Positions 35,589-44,778 of a stretch of DNA of 64,000 bases are shown in pieces; the stretch's first letter is position 1, and each line of letters begins with the position of its first letter. The notes under the pieces are model-generated. The model worked only from the letters and a program-made list of their open reading frames with translations. It made no database searches and was not told where the DNA came from. The translations under genes were made by a program, and so were the position numbers. Location: the NCBI RefSeq assembly GCF_001406815.1, contig NZ_CVRR01000037.1, forward strand, positions 62,001 to 126,000, read 5' to 3'. Source of the stretch: Roseburia faecis (GTDB lineage: Bacteria; Bacillota; Clostridia; Lachnospirales; Lachnospiraceae).

Positions 35589-36548
35589 ATGCCGGGTTTT
35601 ACCACCCACTATCTGTTTGGCGTAGACGCATGCAGACGTCTGACCTCCACATCCATGCACAATATGATCCGACGCGATCACAGCGCATATGCACTTGGTC
35701 TGCAGGGACCTGATCTGTTTTTTTACTATCTTCCCTCTTACCTGATGCATCGAAAAAATATTGGAGATCTGGCACATCGCAAGGATACTGGCCAGTTTTT
35801 TGCCAATCTGCTGCAAAGCCGCAAACTTTTTGCAGGGAAAAAACATTCCCTCTCTATTGCAGACGCTTACATCTGTGGATTTATGGGTCATTACACACTG
35901 GATTGTACGATTCATCCCTATGTATATGCATTTACAGGCTATAATGCCCAGACCCCACCTTCCAATACGGAATATTTTGGTCAGCATGCTTATTTCGAAA
36001 CGGAACTCGATTCCGAACTTTTATATGAGAAAAAGCATCTGTATCCTTCCCAGTTTCATCAGAACGCAACGATTCGTCTGACGACGCTCCAGCGGAAAGT
36101 CATTGTGCGAATGCTGTGTTACGCATACCGGAACACCTATCCGGATATTTCCGTGAGTGAACTTTTCCTGAGCGGTGCACCATTCTGGATGAAACTTGGA
36201 ACCCATTTACTGAATGATCCAAGCGGACAAAAGAAAGTCTTATCCCGTCTCATCGAGAAAATTTTCCTTGGACGTGCTTTTTTATCACCGATGGTTGCCA
36301 GCGATTATTATCGTTTTATACAGGACCCGATGAACCTCAAACATCACACCTGGATTCATCCATGGACAAAGGAATCTTCCAATGCCTCTTTTCCGGAGCT
36401 CTATGAACAGGCTGAGAAAATTTATCATAAACGTCTGGTTGATTACGCACATTTGCAGCACTCTGGTTTCCCGCAAAAAGAAACCGCACGCTTTCTATCC
36501 GCGTACGGTAATCTTTCGTTTCTGAGTGGTCTGCCTTGTGATGAATAA
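35589..36548 (+). CDS. Zinc-dependent phospholipase C-like protein
   Basis: 319 residues of the zinc-dependent PLC family (Pfam PF00882). Likely metal ligands are spread as in the family: THYLFGVDAC at the N-terminus, GLQGPDLFFY, FMGHYTLDCTIHPYVYAF, and GQHAYFETELDSELL. No signal peptide is present, so it is cytoplasmic unless processed otherwise. TTGGAG precedes the ATG. Clostridial homologues without export signals are common and their substrate is unknown, so phospholipase activity should not be assumed. Confidence 0.82.
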   Translation: MPGFTTHYLFGVDACRRLTSTSMHNMIRRDHSAYALGLQGPDLFFYYLPSYLMHRKNIGDLAHRKDTGQFFANLLQSRKLFAGKKHSLSIADAYICGFMGHYTLDCTIHPYVYAFTGYNAQTPPSNTEYFGQHAYFETELDSELLYEKKHLYPSQFHQNATIRLTTLQRKVIVRMLCYAYRNTYPDISVSELFLSGAPFWMKLGTHLLNDPSGQKKVLSRLIEKIFLGRAFLSPMVASDYYRFIQDPMNLKHHTWIHPWTKESSNASFPELYEQAEKIYHKRLVDYAHLQHSGFPQKETARFLSAYGNLSFLSGLPCDE

Positions 36549-36582
36549 AAGAGTTTCTTCCTATTATATAAGAGACATATGA

Positions 36583-37527
36583 TTATAATATAATCTGATT
36601 TTGGAAATCCGCAATCTGCTGACAGATAATTTTCATCAAACGCGTGCGTGCTTCCACGCTTGCCCAGCCAATATGAGGAGTGATAATCAGCCTTTCGCTG
36701 TCTTTGATTTTGCGAAGCGGATTATCCTTCCGCATTGGTTCTGCGGAAAGGACATCCAGCCCCGCACCCGCGATTTCTCCGGTCTCAAGCGCATCCGCCA
36801 GATCCTGTTCCACAACAATCGGTCCTCGTCCAAGATTCAAAAAAACTGCAGACGATTTCATTTCCCGAAATGCTTCCCGGTTCATGAGTCCCCGCGTATT
36901 TTTATCAAGAGGTGCATGAACAGAAACAATATCTGATTGTTCCAACAACGCATCAAATTCCACACGTTCATATCCCTGCTGAGAATTCTTACCGGAAGTG
37001 GAATAATAGATCACCCGGCATCCGAATGCCTTTGCAATATCCGCCACACGTCTCCCGATATTTCCCAGACCAATGATTCCCCAGGTTTTTCCGCTCAACT
37101 CATGAAACCTTTTCTCAAAATGGGTAAACATAACATCTCCCACATATTTCTCCGATTTGACATACTGATCATAATACGCAAGCTTTTCCCAAAGATAAAA
37201 CAGCATGGCAAACGTATGCTGGGCTACGCTTTCCGTGGAGTATCCTGCGACATTACGCCATTCTATGCCACGGCTTTTTAAATATTCCTTATCCAGATTG
37301 TTTGTTCCCGTTGCCGTCACACAGACAAGTTTCAGTTTTTTTGCTTTTCCAATCGAATGCTCATTAATCTCCACTTTGTTTAACACGATCACGTCTGCAT
37401 CCACGGTCCGTTCCAAAGCTTCTTCTGTAGTGGAAAAATTATATGTTACCACCTCTCCCAGTTTTTCAAATGCAGACAGATCAATATCATCTCCAATTGT
37501 TTTTGCATCCAAAAATACGATTTTCAT
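36583..37527 (-). CDS. D-isomer 2-hydroxyacid dehydrogenase
   Basis: 314 residues. NAD-binding GIIGLGNIGRRVADIAKAFG, substrate motif NLGRGPIVVEQDL and the catalytic His in ITPHIGWAS are intact; Glu is in GLDVLSAEP. It resembles glycerate dehydrogenase (HprA)-like members, but the substrate (hydroxypyruvate, or another 2-keto acid) cannot be decided. GTAGGAGG precedes the ATG. It follows galM after a terminator-like hairpin. Confidence 0.88.
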   Translation of the reverse strand: MKIVFLDAKTIGDDIDLSAFEKLGEVVTYNFSTTEEALERTVDADVIVLNKVEINEHSIGKAKKLKLVCVTATGTNNLDKEYLKSRGIEWRNVAGYSTESVAQHTFAMLFYLWEKLAYYDQYVKSEKYVGDVMFTHFEKRFHELSGKTWGIIGLGNIGRRVADIAKAFGCRVIYYSTSGKNSQQGYERVEFDALLEQSDIVSVHAPLDKNTRGLMNREAFREMKSSAVFLNLGRGPIVVEQDLADALETGEIAGAGLDVLSAEPMRKDNPLRKIKDSERLIITPHIGWASVEARTRLMKIICQQIADFQNQIIL

Positions 37528-37554
37528 TTTATCCTCCTACCCTATTCTGATTCC

Positions 37555-37590
37555 AAAAGAAAAAGAGGCTGCCTTTTCTAACATCCTCTT
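37555..37590 (-). terminator. Probable terminator of galM
   Basis: AAGAGG/CCTCTT arms (37563-37568 and 37585-37590) around a 16-nt loop, followed by TTTCTTTTGG on the minus strand. Confidence 0.55.
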
Positions 37591-37614
37591 CCCCTTTACA
37601 TCCTGTATTTATAT

Positions 37615-38658
37615 CTATGCAATCGAAAATGCATAGACCGTTTTTGTATCATATGATTTTCCGGCTTCTGTCAATGGTGTTGTAAAATTTGGCTCATTGA
37701 TGGAATTTGGAAAATACTGTGTTTCCAGACAAAAAGCATCCCGCTCTTTGCATACTGCTCCGCCCTGCACTTTCTGTCCCTGAATGAAATTCGCCGTGTA
37801 AAGCTGCATACCGATACAATCCGTAATCACGTCCATCTTTATGCCACTCTTTGTACTGTATGCGGTGGCAATCTTTTCAAGTCCGGCGCGTTCCTTATCC
37901 AGAACAAAATTATGATCGTATCCATGGCCGTAAGAAAGCTGATCATTTGCCTGCTCAATATCTCTGCCCATCGGCTTTGCTTCCCGGAAATCAAACGGTG
38001 TTCCATCCACCGAAGCAATCTCACCGGTCGGAATGGATTTTGCATCAATTACCGGTGTGTAATGAGACGCGCGGATCTGCAGAATCTGTTCCATGGCACT
38101 GCCGCTTCCGGCACCATTCAAATTGAAATATGCATGATTTGTCATGTTAAAAATCGTTGTCTTATCCGCTGTTGCATGATATGTAATGGAAAGTTCGTTC
38201 GCTTCAGTTACTTCATACGTTACTTTCATAACTGCATTTCCCGGATATCCCTGCTGACCTTCTGCATCCTTAATTACAAATGTAATTTTGTCTGCCGTCT
38301 GTTCCTCAGCATCCCACAGACGTCTTGAAGTCGCCTGTGAACCACTGTGCAGATTATTTTCATTATCGTTTTTCTCAAGCTGATAGGTAACTCCATCGAT
38401 CACAATTTCCGCATTTGCAATACGATTGCAGTTTCTTCCAACAACTGCTCCAAAACTGGCCATCTGCTGCTGATAAGTCTCTGCATTTTCATAACCAAGG
38501 ACCACATCTGTATTTTTTCCGTCCTTATCTTTTACCACAAGTGATACAATGGATGCTCCAAAATCTGTAATCTGTGCATACATCCCCTTCGTATTGGAAA
38601 TAGTATAAAGTGTTGCCTCTTCTCCATCTGCAAGCTTTCCAAATGCTTTTCGTTCCAT
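37615..38658 (-). CDS. galM: Aldose 1-epimerase (mutarotase)
   Basis: Interconverts alpha and beta anomers of galactose or glucose. 347 residues with GRNCNRIANAEI (substrate Asn/Arg), the catalytic His in NMTNHAYFNLNG, YGHGYDHNFVLD and Glu in AFCLETQYFPNSINEPNF. AGGAGG precedes the ATG by 9 bp. It is monocistronic, or read with the dehydrogenase downstream. Confidence 0.94.
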   Translation of the reverse strand: MERKAFGKLADGEEATLYTISNTKGMYAQITDFGASIVSLVVKDKDGKNTDVVLGYENAETYQQQMASFGAVVGRNCNRIANAEIVIDGVTYQLEKNDNENNLHSGSQATSRRLWDAEEQTADKITFVIKDAEGQQGYPGNAVMKVTYEVTEANELSITYHATADKTTIFNMTNHAYFNLNGAGSGSAMEQILQIRASHYTPVIDAKSIPTGEIASVDGTPFDFREAKPMGRDIEQANDQLSYGHGYDHNFVLDKERAGLEKIATAYSTKSGIKMDVITDCIGMQLYTANFIQGQKVQGGAVCKERDAFCLETQYFPNSINEPNFTTPLTEAGKSYDTKTVYAFSIA

Positions 38659-38709
38659 AACTGTAATTGCCTCCTGAATTCATCTACTCTGTTCCTGTCT
38701 ATATAAAAT

Positions 38710-38738
38710 ATTTTACCTTGTTTGGGTTAAGAAGTAAA
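38710..38738 (-). promoter_or_regulatory. Sigma-A promoter of galM
   Basis: Minus strand TTTACT (38733-38738), 17 bp, TAAAAT (38710-38715). It overlaps the divergent sigma-28-type promoter by 11 bp, so the two may compete. Confidence 0.6.
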
Positions 38739-38754
38739 GAACAAGTGCCGATGT
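38728..38754 (+). promoter_or_regulatory. Sigma-28 (FliA/SigD)-type promoter
   Basis: TAAG (38728-38731), exactly 15 bp, GCCGATGT (38747-38754). The flagellar sigma consensus is TAAA-N15-GCCGATAT, so 10 of 12 positions match. It drives the FliD-like gene 50 bp downstream. Confidence 0.72.
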
Positions 38755-38804
38755 AAATAGTAAAAATATAGAAATTATAACCTTTTTAAGAAAGGATGTT
38801 TATT

Positions 38805-39383
38805 ATGTCCACAAAAGTTTCCTCTGGGGTATCATTATCCACGAATTATTTTTTAAGAAACTTCTATACAAATAATCAGAAAGCAGCCAAAACCTCCGGT
38901 CGGTCCGGTTACAGTAATGTGGAGCTTTCCTACGAAGACAGCCGTGCTTTAAACAGGGCTGCCAAGCGGCTTTCCAAAAGTGATTTTGGTTCCGACACGG
39001 ATGAGAAAGACGATGATCTCAATGATACATCGAAGGCTGCCATTGAAGCCTTTGTGGATACTTACAACTATACGGTCACTTCCGGGAAATCCAGTTCCGA
39101 CTACGAAACCAAACGTTATGTCAAGCAGCTTAACACGCTGAGTAAAAAACACGCAGACGAACTGGAAGATTTAGGTATCACGATAAACAGTGATGGCACT
39201 TTGGATCTCAACAAAGACCTTCTGAAAACCGCCAATAATTCCAAGGCACGAAAGCTGCTCTCTTCGGATCAGGAATATCCGCAGAAGCTCGTCAAGCTTT
39301 CCCGTAAGATGAATTCTGCTGTACAGGAGAACATTATGTCCTTGATCAGCACGCAGAATATGCATATTGACATCTCCTTATAA
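38805..39383 (+). CDS. FliD C-terminus-like small protein, probably flagellar
   Basis: 192 residues with no signal peptide, rich in Ser, Lys and Asp. The segment AFVDTYNYTVTSGKSSSDYE followed by ELEDLGITINSDGTLDLNKDLL resembles the C-terminal part of the flagellar cap protein FliD. In FliD a similar helix-ITxNxDGTLxLD stretch occurs, but the size here is well below that of FliD. The ATG at 38805 is preceded by AAAGGA at 8 bp; the ATG at 38796 overlaps that site and is rejected. A sigma-28-type promoter lies upstream. A role in the flagellum or a related secreted filament is inferred. Confidence 0.6.
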   Translation: MSTKVSSGVSLSTNYFLRNFYTNNQKAAKTSGRSGYSNVELSYEDSRALNRAAKRLSKSDFGSDTDEKDDDLNDTSKAAIEAFVDTYNYTVTSGKSSSDYETKRYVKQLNTLSKKHADELEDLGITINSDGTLDLNKDLLKTANNSKARKLLSSDQEYPQKLVKLSRKMNSAVQENIMSLISTQNMHIDISL

Positions 39384-39390
39384 AATGCCA

Positions 39391-39431
39391 AGCAAAAGCA
39401 GGTGATACGGTTCGTATCACCTGCTTTTGTT
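39391..39431. terminator. Bidirectional terminator
   Basis: A 16-bp perfect stem (39394-39409 and 39413-39428, AAAAGCAGGTGATACG with its complement) and a 3-nt loop, flanked by A/T runs. It serves the FliD-like gene and the small minus-strand ORF. Confidence 0.9.
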
Positions 39432-39443
39432 ATTTCACTGTTT

Positions 39444-39638
39444 TTATAGGAACTCATCTTCTTTTGGCCAGAGATCTCCCTCATTTAATCCGTGCTCAGT
39501 CAGCCAGCTGTCCTCCACAGAAAAACAGGTTTCTTCTTCTTTTTCATTAATCAGAGTCACTGACACCTTCGGCCGCTGCCCTTCTGCCAGTTCCTCACAC
39601 CCATACTCTCCGTCAAAAATGTGCTTGATCTTCCACAT
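39444..39638 (-). CDS. Small acidic protein of unknown function
   Basis: 64 residues beginning MWKIKHIFDGEYGCEE and ending LWPKEDEFL, with no membrane segment. AAGGAG is 8 bp before the chosen ATG, a strong sign of translation. It lies 53 bp after the cobalamin operon and ahead of the terminator, so it may be the last gene of that transcript. Family not recognised. Confidence 0.6.
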   Translation of the reverse strand: MWKIKHIFDGEYGCEELAEGQRPKVSVTLINEKEEETCFSVEDSWLTEHGLNEGDLWPKEDEFL

Positions 39639-39691
39639 ATGACACTCCTTTTTTCCAGACATTAAAAGATTTTTCTAAAATCGAACGCTTT

Positions 39692-41245
39692 CTATTGTAC
39701 CACATGTTCCTTCACAATCACAGTTGTCAGATATCCTTTTGCCTGTTCCAGTTCATCCAGGCCACAATACACCTGTTCATTCTCCATGCCGCAATTGGAT
39801 ATTCCATAAATGTCCTGGTGCACTCTGCTCTCTTTATCCTGCATCGATTCCCGGAGCACCCGTAATAACTCTTCGAGTTTTTTCCCGGATTTCATATAAA
39901 TGCGTGTACCGTGAAAACCGAGTGACTCACGCACGTCATATGCCGCCGGGATAATATGAATCTCCTCGTTTTTTTCTCCCAGGGAAATTCCCAGTCTTGC
40001 CGCTACTGCACAAAACGACGGCACACCACTTACGATCCGCGCCTCCCAGCCGGCATCTGCTGCACATCTGTGCATATACATATAGGTAGAATATACTCCA
40101 GGATCTCCAATTGTGAGCATTCCTACCCGCAGTCCCTGCCGGAGATAATCTTCCATGGCATCATAAATCCGTTTGTGTGCCAGTTCCAGTTTCTGTGCAT
40201 CTTTGATCATCGGAAATGGCATGCAAAGAAGCGGCATATCTGCAATTTCCGGACAAACCTGCTCCACGATCCGATACGCATAACATTCCTCTTTTGACAC
40301 TGCCGGAAGCACAATGAGATCACAGCTGCGAATCGTTTCCAATGCCTGTATGGTCATAAGTTTCGGATCTCCCGGTCCCACACCGATTCCATAAAGGATA
40401 CCCGGACGATTTTCTGTTGTTAAATCACAAAATAATTTTTTCGTTACCTGTCGCAAATGAGTCAGATACACATCCCGGACAGCCGGATACTCCCCAATTC
40501 CCCGAATCACACATTCCGGCTGGTATCCGGCCGTCTGCAATTTTCCGGCAAAGGAATCCGCATCCGGCTGCTCCCCGTCCTGCATGCCGCCTGCCATATC
40601 ATTATTTGCATGGTCTCCCGCCACCAGCATAAACGGTGTAAGAAGCACTTTCCCGTTCTGTCTGCTCTGCAGCCCGGACTTCATCCGTGCAATCACGTCT
40701 TCAATGGTAATACTTCCCTCCACTGTTGCGATATAGATTTCATGCTTTGCATAAGCACGCAGCGACTGTTCCATCATCGCATAACTGGCATCTGCCGCAT
40801 GTTCGGTTCCATGCCCCATCAAAATCAATGGGAAATCTCCCACCTCTTCCTTCAGCGACTCCCACAGTGCTTTTGCCACATCCTCATAATCCTGCGGTTT
40901 TGCCAAAAGCGCATCGGCAACTGCAATCTGTTCGAAAGCACCGGCATATTTTTTCGCCGCTTCCTTGAGTCTGTGATTTTCAATTCCGTCAATCACATGG
41001 GTAGGAAATACAGCTACATGCGTCACTCCCTGTTTTTTCATACTTTCAAGAGCTTCCGCCGGACTCTTTGCTTCTATATGCTCGCGCTTTTTCATTGCGT
41101 TACGCACAATCGTACTCGAGACAGCTTCCTCTACCACGGCATCCGGATACAATGCCCGGACCTGCCGCGTGATGGCTGCAATATTTTTCTGCCGGGTATC
41201 CGGATAGGTTGTTCCAAAACTCACAATTAAAATTGCTTTTTTCAT
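39692..41245 (-). CDS. cbiKL: Fused anaerobic cobalt chelatase CbiK and precorrin-2 C20-methyltransferase CbiL
   Basis: 517 residues. About 1-265 is CbiK, which inserts cobalt into sirohydrochlorin: MKKAILIVSFGTTYPDTR, the His motif MGHGTEHAADASYAMM and AGDHANNDMAG. About 285-517 is CbiL, adding the C20 methyl: GIGVGPGDPKLMTIQALETI, MLTIGDPGVYSTYMY and ISNCGMENE. Both halves appear complete. The start at 41245 lies one base after the cbiA stop. It joins the cobalt entry step to the next methylation in one polypeptide. Confidence 0.93.
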   Translation of the reverse strand: MKKAILIVSFGTTYPDTRQKNIAAITRQVRALYPDAVVEEAVSSTIVRNAMKKREHIEAKSPAEALESMKKQGVTHVAVFPTHVIDGIENHRLKEAAKKYAGAFEQIAVADALLAKPQDYEDVAKALWESLKEEVGDFPLILMGHGTEHAADASYAMMEQSLRAYAKHEIYIATVEGSITIEDVIARMKSGLQSRQNGKVLLTPFMLVAGDHANNDMAGGMQDGEQPDADSFAGKLQTAGYQPECVIRGIGEYPAVRDVYLTHLRQVTKKLFCDLTTENRPGILYGIGVGPGDPKLMTIQALETIRSCDLIVLPAVSKEECYAYRIVEQVCPEIADMPLLCMPFPMIKDAQKLELAHKRIYDAMEDYLRQGLRVGMLTIGDPGVYSTYMYMHRCAADAGWEARIVSGVPSFCAVAARLGISLGEKNEEIHIIPAAYDVRESLGFHGTRIYMKSGKKLEELLRVLRESMQDKESRVHQDIYGISNCGMENEQVYCGLDELEQAKGYLTTVIVKEHVVQ

Positions 41246-41246
41246 G

Positions 41247-42674
41247 TTATTTTGCATTCCTCTCTCTGTGATATAAGCGTGCTGCCTGTACAAAGTGTTC
41301 CACAAATGCCGGATTGGACGGATAATACAAATGTGGATAACCCCACCAGTTTCTGTCGTCCTCGTGGATACATGTCCAGGATGTTCCGCTTACCGGTTTG
41401 ACCGCCACGCAGCTTTCTCCATTGTTATCACTGTCATAGTAATGAAATTCATGTGCACGGACAGGTTTTCCCGCCAGGAAATGGGACGTCTGTTCCATCA
41501 CATTTACATAGCCAAAACGTACAAGTTTTCCCCGGTTATGACAGCTGCCCGTTATGACCCCTGCCATCGGCCAGTTTTCTCCTTCTTCATCTGTCATGGA
41601 TTCATGCAAATACATAAACCCGCCGCACTCTGCCACGGACGGCATACCATTTTCAATTGCCTCCCGGATGGAATTGCGCATGGAGACATTTTCTGAAAGC
41701 TGCCGGGCACACAGCTCCGGATAGCCTCCTCCCAGAAGAAGCGCATCCGCTTCCTCTGGAATTTTTTCCTGTCCAAGCGGCGAAAACCAGACGAGTTTTC
41801 CACCATACGCTTCCAGAAGCCGCAGGTTATCCTCATAATAAAAACAAAATGCCTCATCTTTTGCAACTGCAATAACCGGACATTCCTCCTGCTGTTTTTC
41901 CTTTTTCTGTAAAACCCCTTTGTCTTTTCCCGGTTCCTGTAATTTAGGCAGTTTCGTTTTTCCGTCCCGAAACGCATGTAAAAGTGCCCAGCTTTGCAAC
42001 AGCTGCAGCATCCGATCCAGATCTGCGGTCTCTTCAAGTTTTTCCGCAGCCTGATTGACCTGCTTGCGCAGACCTTCCATTTCCTGTGGCATTTTCAAAC
42101 CCAGATGCCGGCTCTCCAGATGCAGATTTTTCTGTACCGGAAAACATCCCAGCACCGGAAGGCCCAGTTCTTTCTCAATCACCGGCGTCATTGTCCGGCA
42201 GAACCCTTCCGATGTGCGGTTTAATATCACACCAATGATCCGGTGATCCCTGTCATACTGTAATATCCCTGCCAGAAGTGCCACCATCGTGCGCCCCATC
42301 CCACGGGCATCCAGCACAAGCACAACCGGCAGATCCAGGGTCTGTGCCAGATGATAGGCGGAGCCCTCTTTTTGTGTGCCTCCTAGGCCATCGTATAATC
42401 CCATGGCTCCCTCGATCACCGAATAAGAGAAGCTCTCCCGGTCATATCCATACAGTTCCCGGATCTGATCTGCCCCTGAAAAAAACGTATCCAGATTGCG
42501 CGACGGTACACCAATCACCTGACGGTGAAACATGGGATCAATATAGTCTGGTCCGCTTTTGAACGCACGAACTGCAAATTTTCTGTTTTTCATTGCTGCC
42601 AGCAACGCACAGGTGATTGTCGTTTTTCCACTGCCACTTTGCGGCGCTGCCAGTACCATTCCACTGTGTAACAT
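41247..42674 (-). CDS. cbiA: Cobyrinate a,c-diamide synthase
   Basis: ATP- and glutamine-dependent amidation of cobyrinate side chains a and c. 475 residues: P-loop AAPQSGSGKTTITCAL near residue 10, MGLYDGLGG, and a C-terminal glutaminase domain with its Cys in PSVAECGGFMYL and a late His in EFHYYDSD. A charged insert of about 25 residues (LQEPGKDKGVLQKKEKQQEE) lies between the domains. It follows cbiJET by 13 bp. Confidence 0.94.
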   Translation of the reverse strand: MLHSGMVLAAPQSGSGKTTITCALLAAMKNRKFAVRAFKSGPDYIDPMFHRQVIGVPSRNLDTFFSGADQIRELYGYDRESFSYSVIEGAMGLYDGLGGTQKEGSAYHLAQTLDLPVVLVLDARGMGRTMVALLAGILQYDRDHRIIGVILNRTSEGFCRTMTPVIEKELGLPVLGCFPVQKNLHLESRHLGLKMPQEMEGLRKQVNQAAEKLEETADLDRMLQLLQSWALLHAFRDGKTKLPKLQEPGKDKGVLQKKEKQQEECPVIAVAKDEAFCFYYEDNLRLLEAYGGKLVWFSPLGQEKIPEEADALLLGGGYPELCARQLSENVSMRNSIREAIENGMPSVAECGGFMYLHESMTDEEGENWPMAGVITGSCHNRGKLVRFGYVNVMEQTSHFLAGKPVRAHEFHYYDSDNNGESCVAVKPVSGTSWTCIHEDDRNWWGYPHLYYPSNPAFVEHFVQAARLYHRERNAK

Positions 42675-42687
42675 AGTTCTCTCCTCA

Positions 42688-44751
42688 TTATGCCATCGTC
42701 AGCACACAGATATATACGGGGTTCTCAGCCTGCATCAGATGATAGGTTCCCACGGTTTTTGCCCTGCTGACCTGCACCTGTATGATTTCTGTCTGCATCT
42801 GCCCGGCAGCAAGTTCTGTAATCTGAGCCACAGTTTCAAGACTTATGGCATTGACAACCACACGTGTCCGTGGATTCTTCTCCCAGATGACATGCAGAAT
42901 ATCCGCAAGGCGTCCACTGCTTCCCCCAATAAATACATGTGTCGGAGGTTCCAGGGATTCCAATATTTCCGGTGCTTTCCCATCCACCGGAATCACATTT
43001 GCCAGATGAAATTTTTCCAGATTCCGGCGCAGAAGCTGCTGTGCTGTGGCTTTTTGCTCAATGGCGTACACACGAATCCCCGGACTGCATTTTGCGCACT
43101 CCACTGCAATTGATCCGGTACCGCTCCCCACATCGTATACCACAGCATCTTCCGTCAGGCCAAGTTTACATAAGGAAAGCGCGCGCACTTCTTCCTTGGT
43201 CATCGGAACTGTTTTTTCCCCTTCCACGACACGCAAAAATGATTCATCGGACATTCCTGGAACAAGACGTCTTTTTTGCACATTTTCATTGCATAATAAC
43301 AGGGTATACAGGCCCTCTTCTTTTGTATTTTTTGCCTCTTTGCACGATAATTCGCGGATTTTTTCTGCGTCGTAAGAAAGCTGAAACCCAGCAATCATGC
43401 GGGTTTGCGTCAATTTTTCTTCTTCTATCCAGCATCCGATCCGTCGGACATCCTCCACCCCGGAAACCAGCAGAAACGTCTTGGGAAAATGCCGGATTGC
43501 ATCGAGAACGAGCTCTCTGGTCTCCGCGGTATCCTTTTTCCCATGAATACTTAAAATTTTTGCATCCTGCCAGGCAATTCCTGTTGCCGCAGAGAGGTAG
43601 GAAACGGATGAAATTCCTGGAAAAATACGAATTTTTTTGTAATTATTTTTATTTAATTCTGTTTTTATTTTTTCTGTTCCACTGTAAAATCCAGTATCTC
43701 CGGAAAATAATATGGAGACTTTCAGTTTCTGGCCATCCATTTGGGATTCCTTTTGTCTTAAAACCGGTAAAATATCTTTTGCGAGATAAAAAGGATAGGT
43801 TTCCTTACTGTTTTCCACCACTTCGAGCATCCGTTCTGCCCCAAAAACCACATCAGACTCTTCCAGCGCTCTTTTTGCTTCCTGTGTCAGTGTCGCTGCA
43901 CTCATACCGATGCCAATCAGGGAAATTTCCACCTCCGGACAACCGGAAATCGTATGTCCAAGCAGACGGGAAAGTGTTTCGGTTACCTGTGCATAAGACA
44001 TTCCCTGTTCCTGTTCCTGTTTCCCGATCACGCATGCCGTAATACCTGCTTTCTGCGCTGCCGCAAGTTTTTCCTGAAATCCGCTGTGCGCACCGCTGGC
44101 TTTTGTAACCAGATAGCGGATCGAAAACTGATGGATCATTGCCAGATTCATTTCCTCCGAAAACGGGCCCTGCATCGCAAGAATCTGCTTTCCGCGGATA
44201 CCCGCCTTTTCACAGAGACCGATACTCTCCAATCCGGGAAGCACACGCACAAACAAACGCTCCTTCAGGGGTGCAAATACCGCCAGCTCTTTGCTTCCGG
44301 TTGTCAGAAGAATGTTTCCGGATGTGTCCGTAAGTGCCTGGACACAGCTTTCATAATCGGCAAACACATGCACGGTTCCAGCGCGCTCTTTCATGCCTTC
44401 GTTTTCCGGTATGCTACAGATTCCATCGTCCATTCGCCGCTGGAGCCGCAGATATGGAATTCCACTTCCTTTTGTACTCTCCCGGATGTTGGCAGACACT
44501 TCTGTGGCAAACGGATGCGTAGCATCCACGACTGCCGCATAGTTGTTCTGTCCGTTTTTTTTCAGCAGGGCGCGCATTTCCTCTACGTCCAGTCTTCCTA
44601 CACAGACCTTCACCCCGGCAAGTTCCGGCATGACCATCTGACCGTATTCGGTTGCTACATGCACATCACAGGCAATATGTGCCCGTGAAAGTTCCTGTGC
44701 GAGAAGACGACCTTCCGTTGTTCCCGCATAAATTAACACTTTCTCTGCCAT
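42688..44751 (-). CDS. cbiJET: Triple fusion CbiJ-CbiE-CbiT (precorrin-6 reductase, C5/C15 methyltransferase and decarboxylase)
   Basis: 687 residues carrying three pathway enzymes in order. About 1-255 is CbiJ, a reductase with LIYAGTTEGRLLAQEL and DATHPFATEVSANIRE. About 275-480 is CbiE, a tetrapyrrole methylase with ISLIGIGMSAATLTQEAKRA and ILFSGDTGFYSG. About 490-687 is CbiT, a Rossmann methyltransferase/decarboxylase with LTEDAVVYDVGSGTGSIAVE and HVFIGGSSG. CbiE-CbiT fusions (CobL) are common; the addition of CbiJ is rarer as far as I know. All motifs look intact. Confidence 0.92.
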   Translation of the reverse strand: MAEKVLIYAGTTEGRLLAQELSRAHIACDVHVATEYGQMVMPELAGVKVCVGRLDVEEMRALLKKNGQNNYAAVVDATHPFATEVSANIRESTKGSGIPYLRLQRRMDDGICSIPENEGMKERAGTVHVFADYESCVQALTDTSGNILLTTGSKELAVFAPLKERLFVRVLPGLESIGLCEKAGIRGKQILAMQGPFSEEMNLAMIHQFSIRYLVTKASGAHSGFQEKLAAAQKAGITACVIGKQEQEQGMSYAQVTETLSRLLGHTISGCPEVEISLIGIGMSAATLTQEAKRALEESDVVFGAERMLEVVENSKETYPFYLAKDILPVLRQKESQMDGQKLKVSILFSGDTGFYSGTEKIKTELNKNNYKKIRIFPGISSVSYLSAATGIAWQDAKILSIHGKKDTAETRELVLDAIRHFPKTFLLVSGVEDVRRIGCWIEEEKLTQTRMIAGFQLSYDAEKIRELSCKEAKNTKEEGLYTLLLCNENVQKRRLVPGMSDESFLRVVEGEKTVPMTKEEVRALSLCKLGLTEDAVVYDVGSGTGSIAVECAKCSPGIRVYAIEQKATAQQLLRRNLEKFHLANVIPVDGKAPEILESLEPPTHVFIGGSSGRLADILHVIWEKNPRTRVVVNAISLETVAQITELAAGQMQTEIIQVQVSRAKTVGTYHLMQAENPVYICVLTMA

Positions 44752-44778
44752 CTTATTCCTCTTCCCCGTTTTCTGCTG

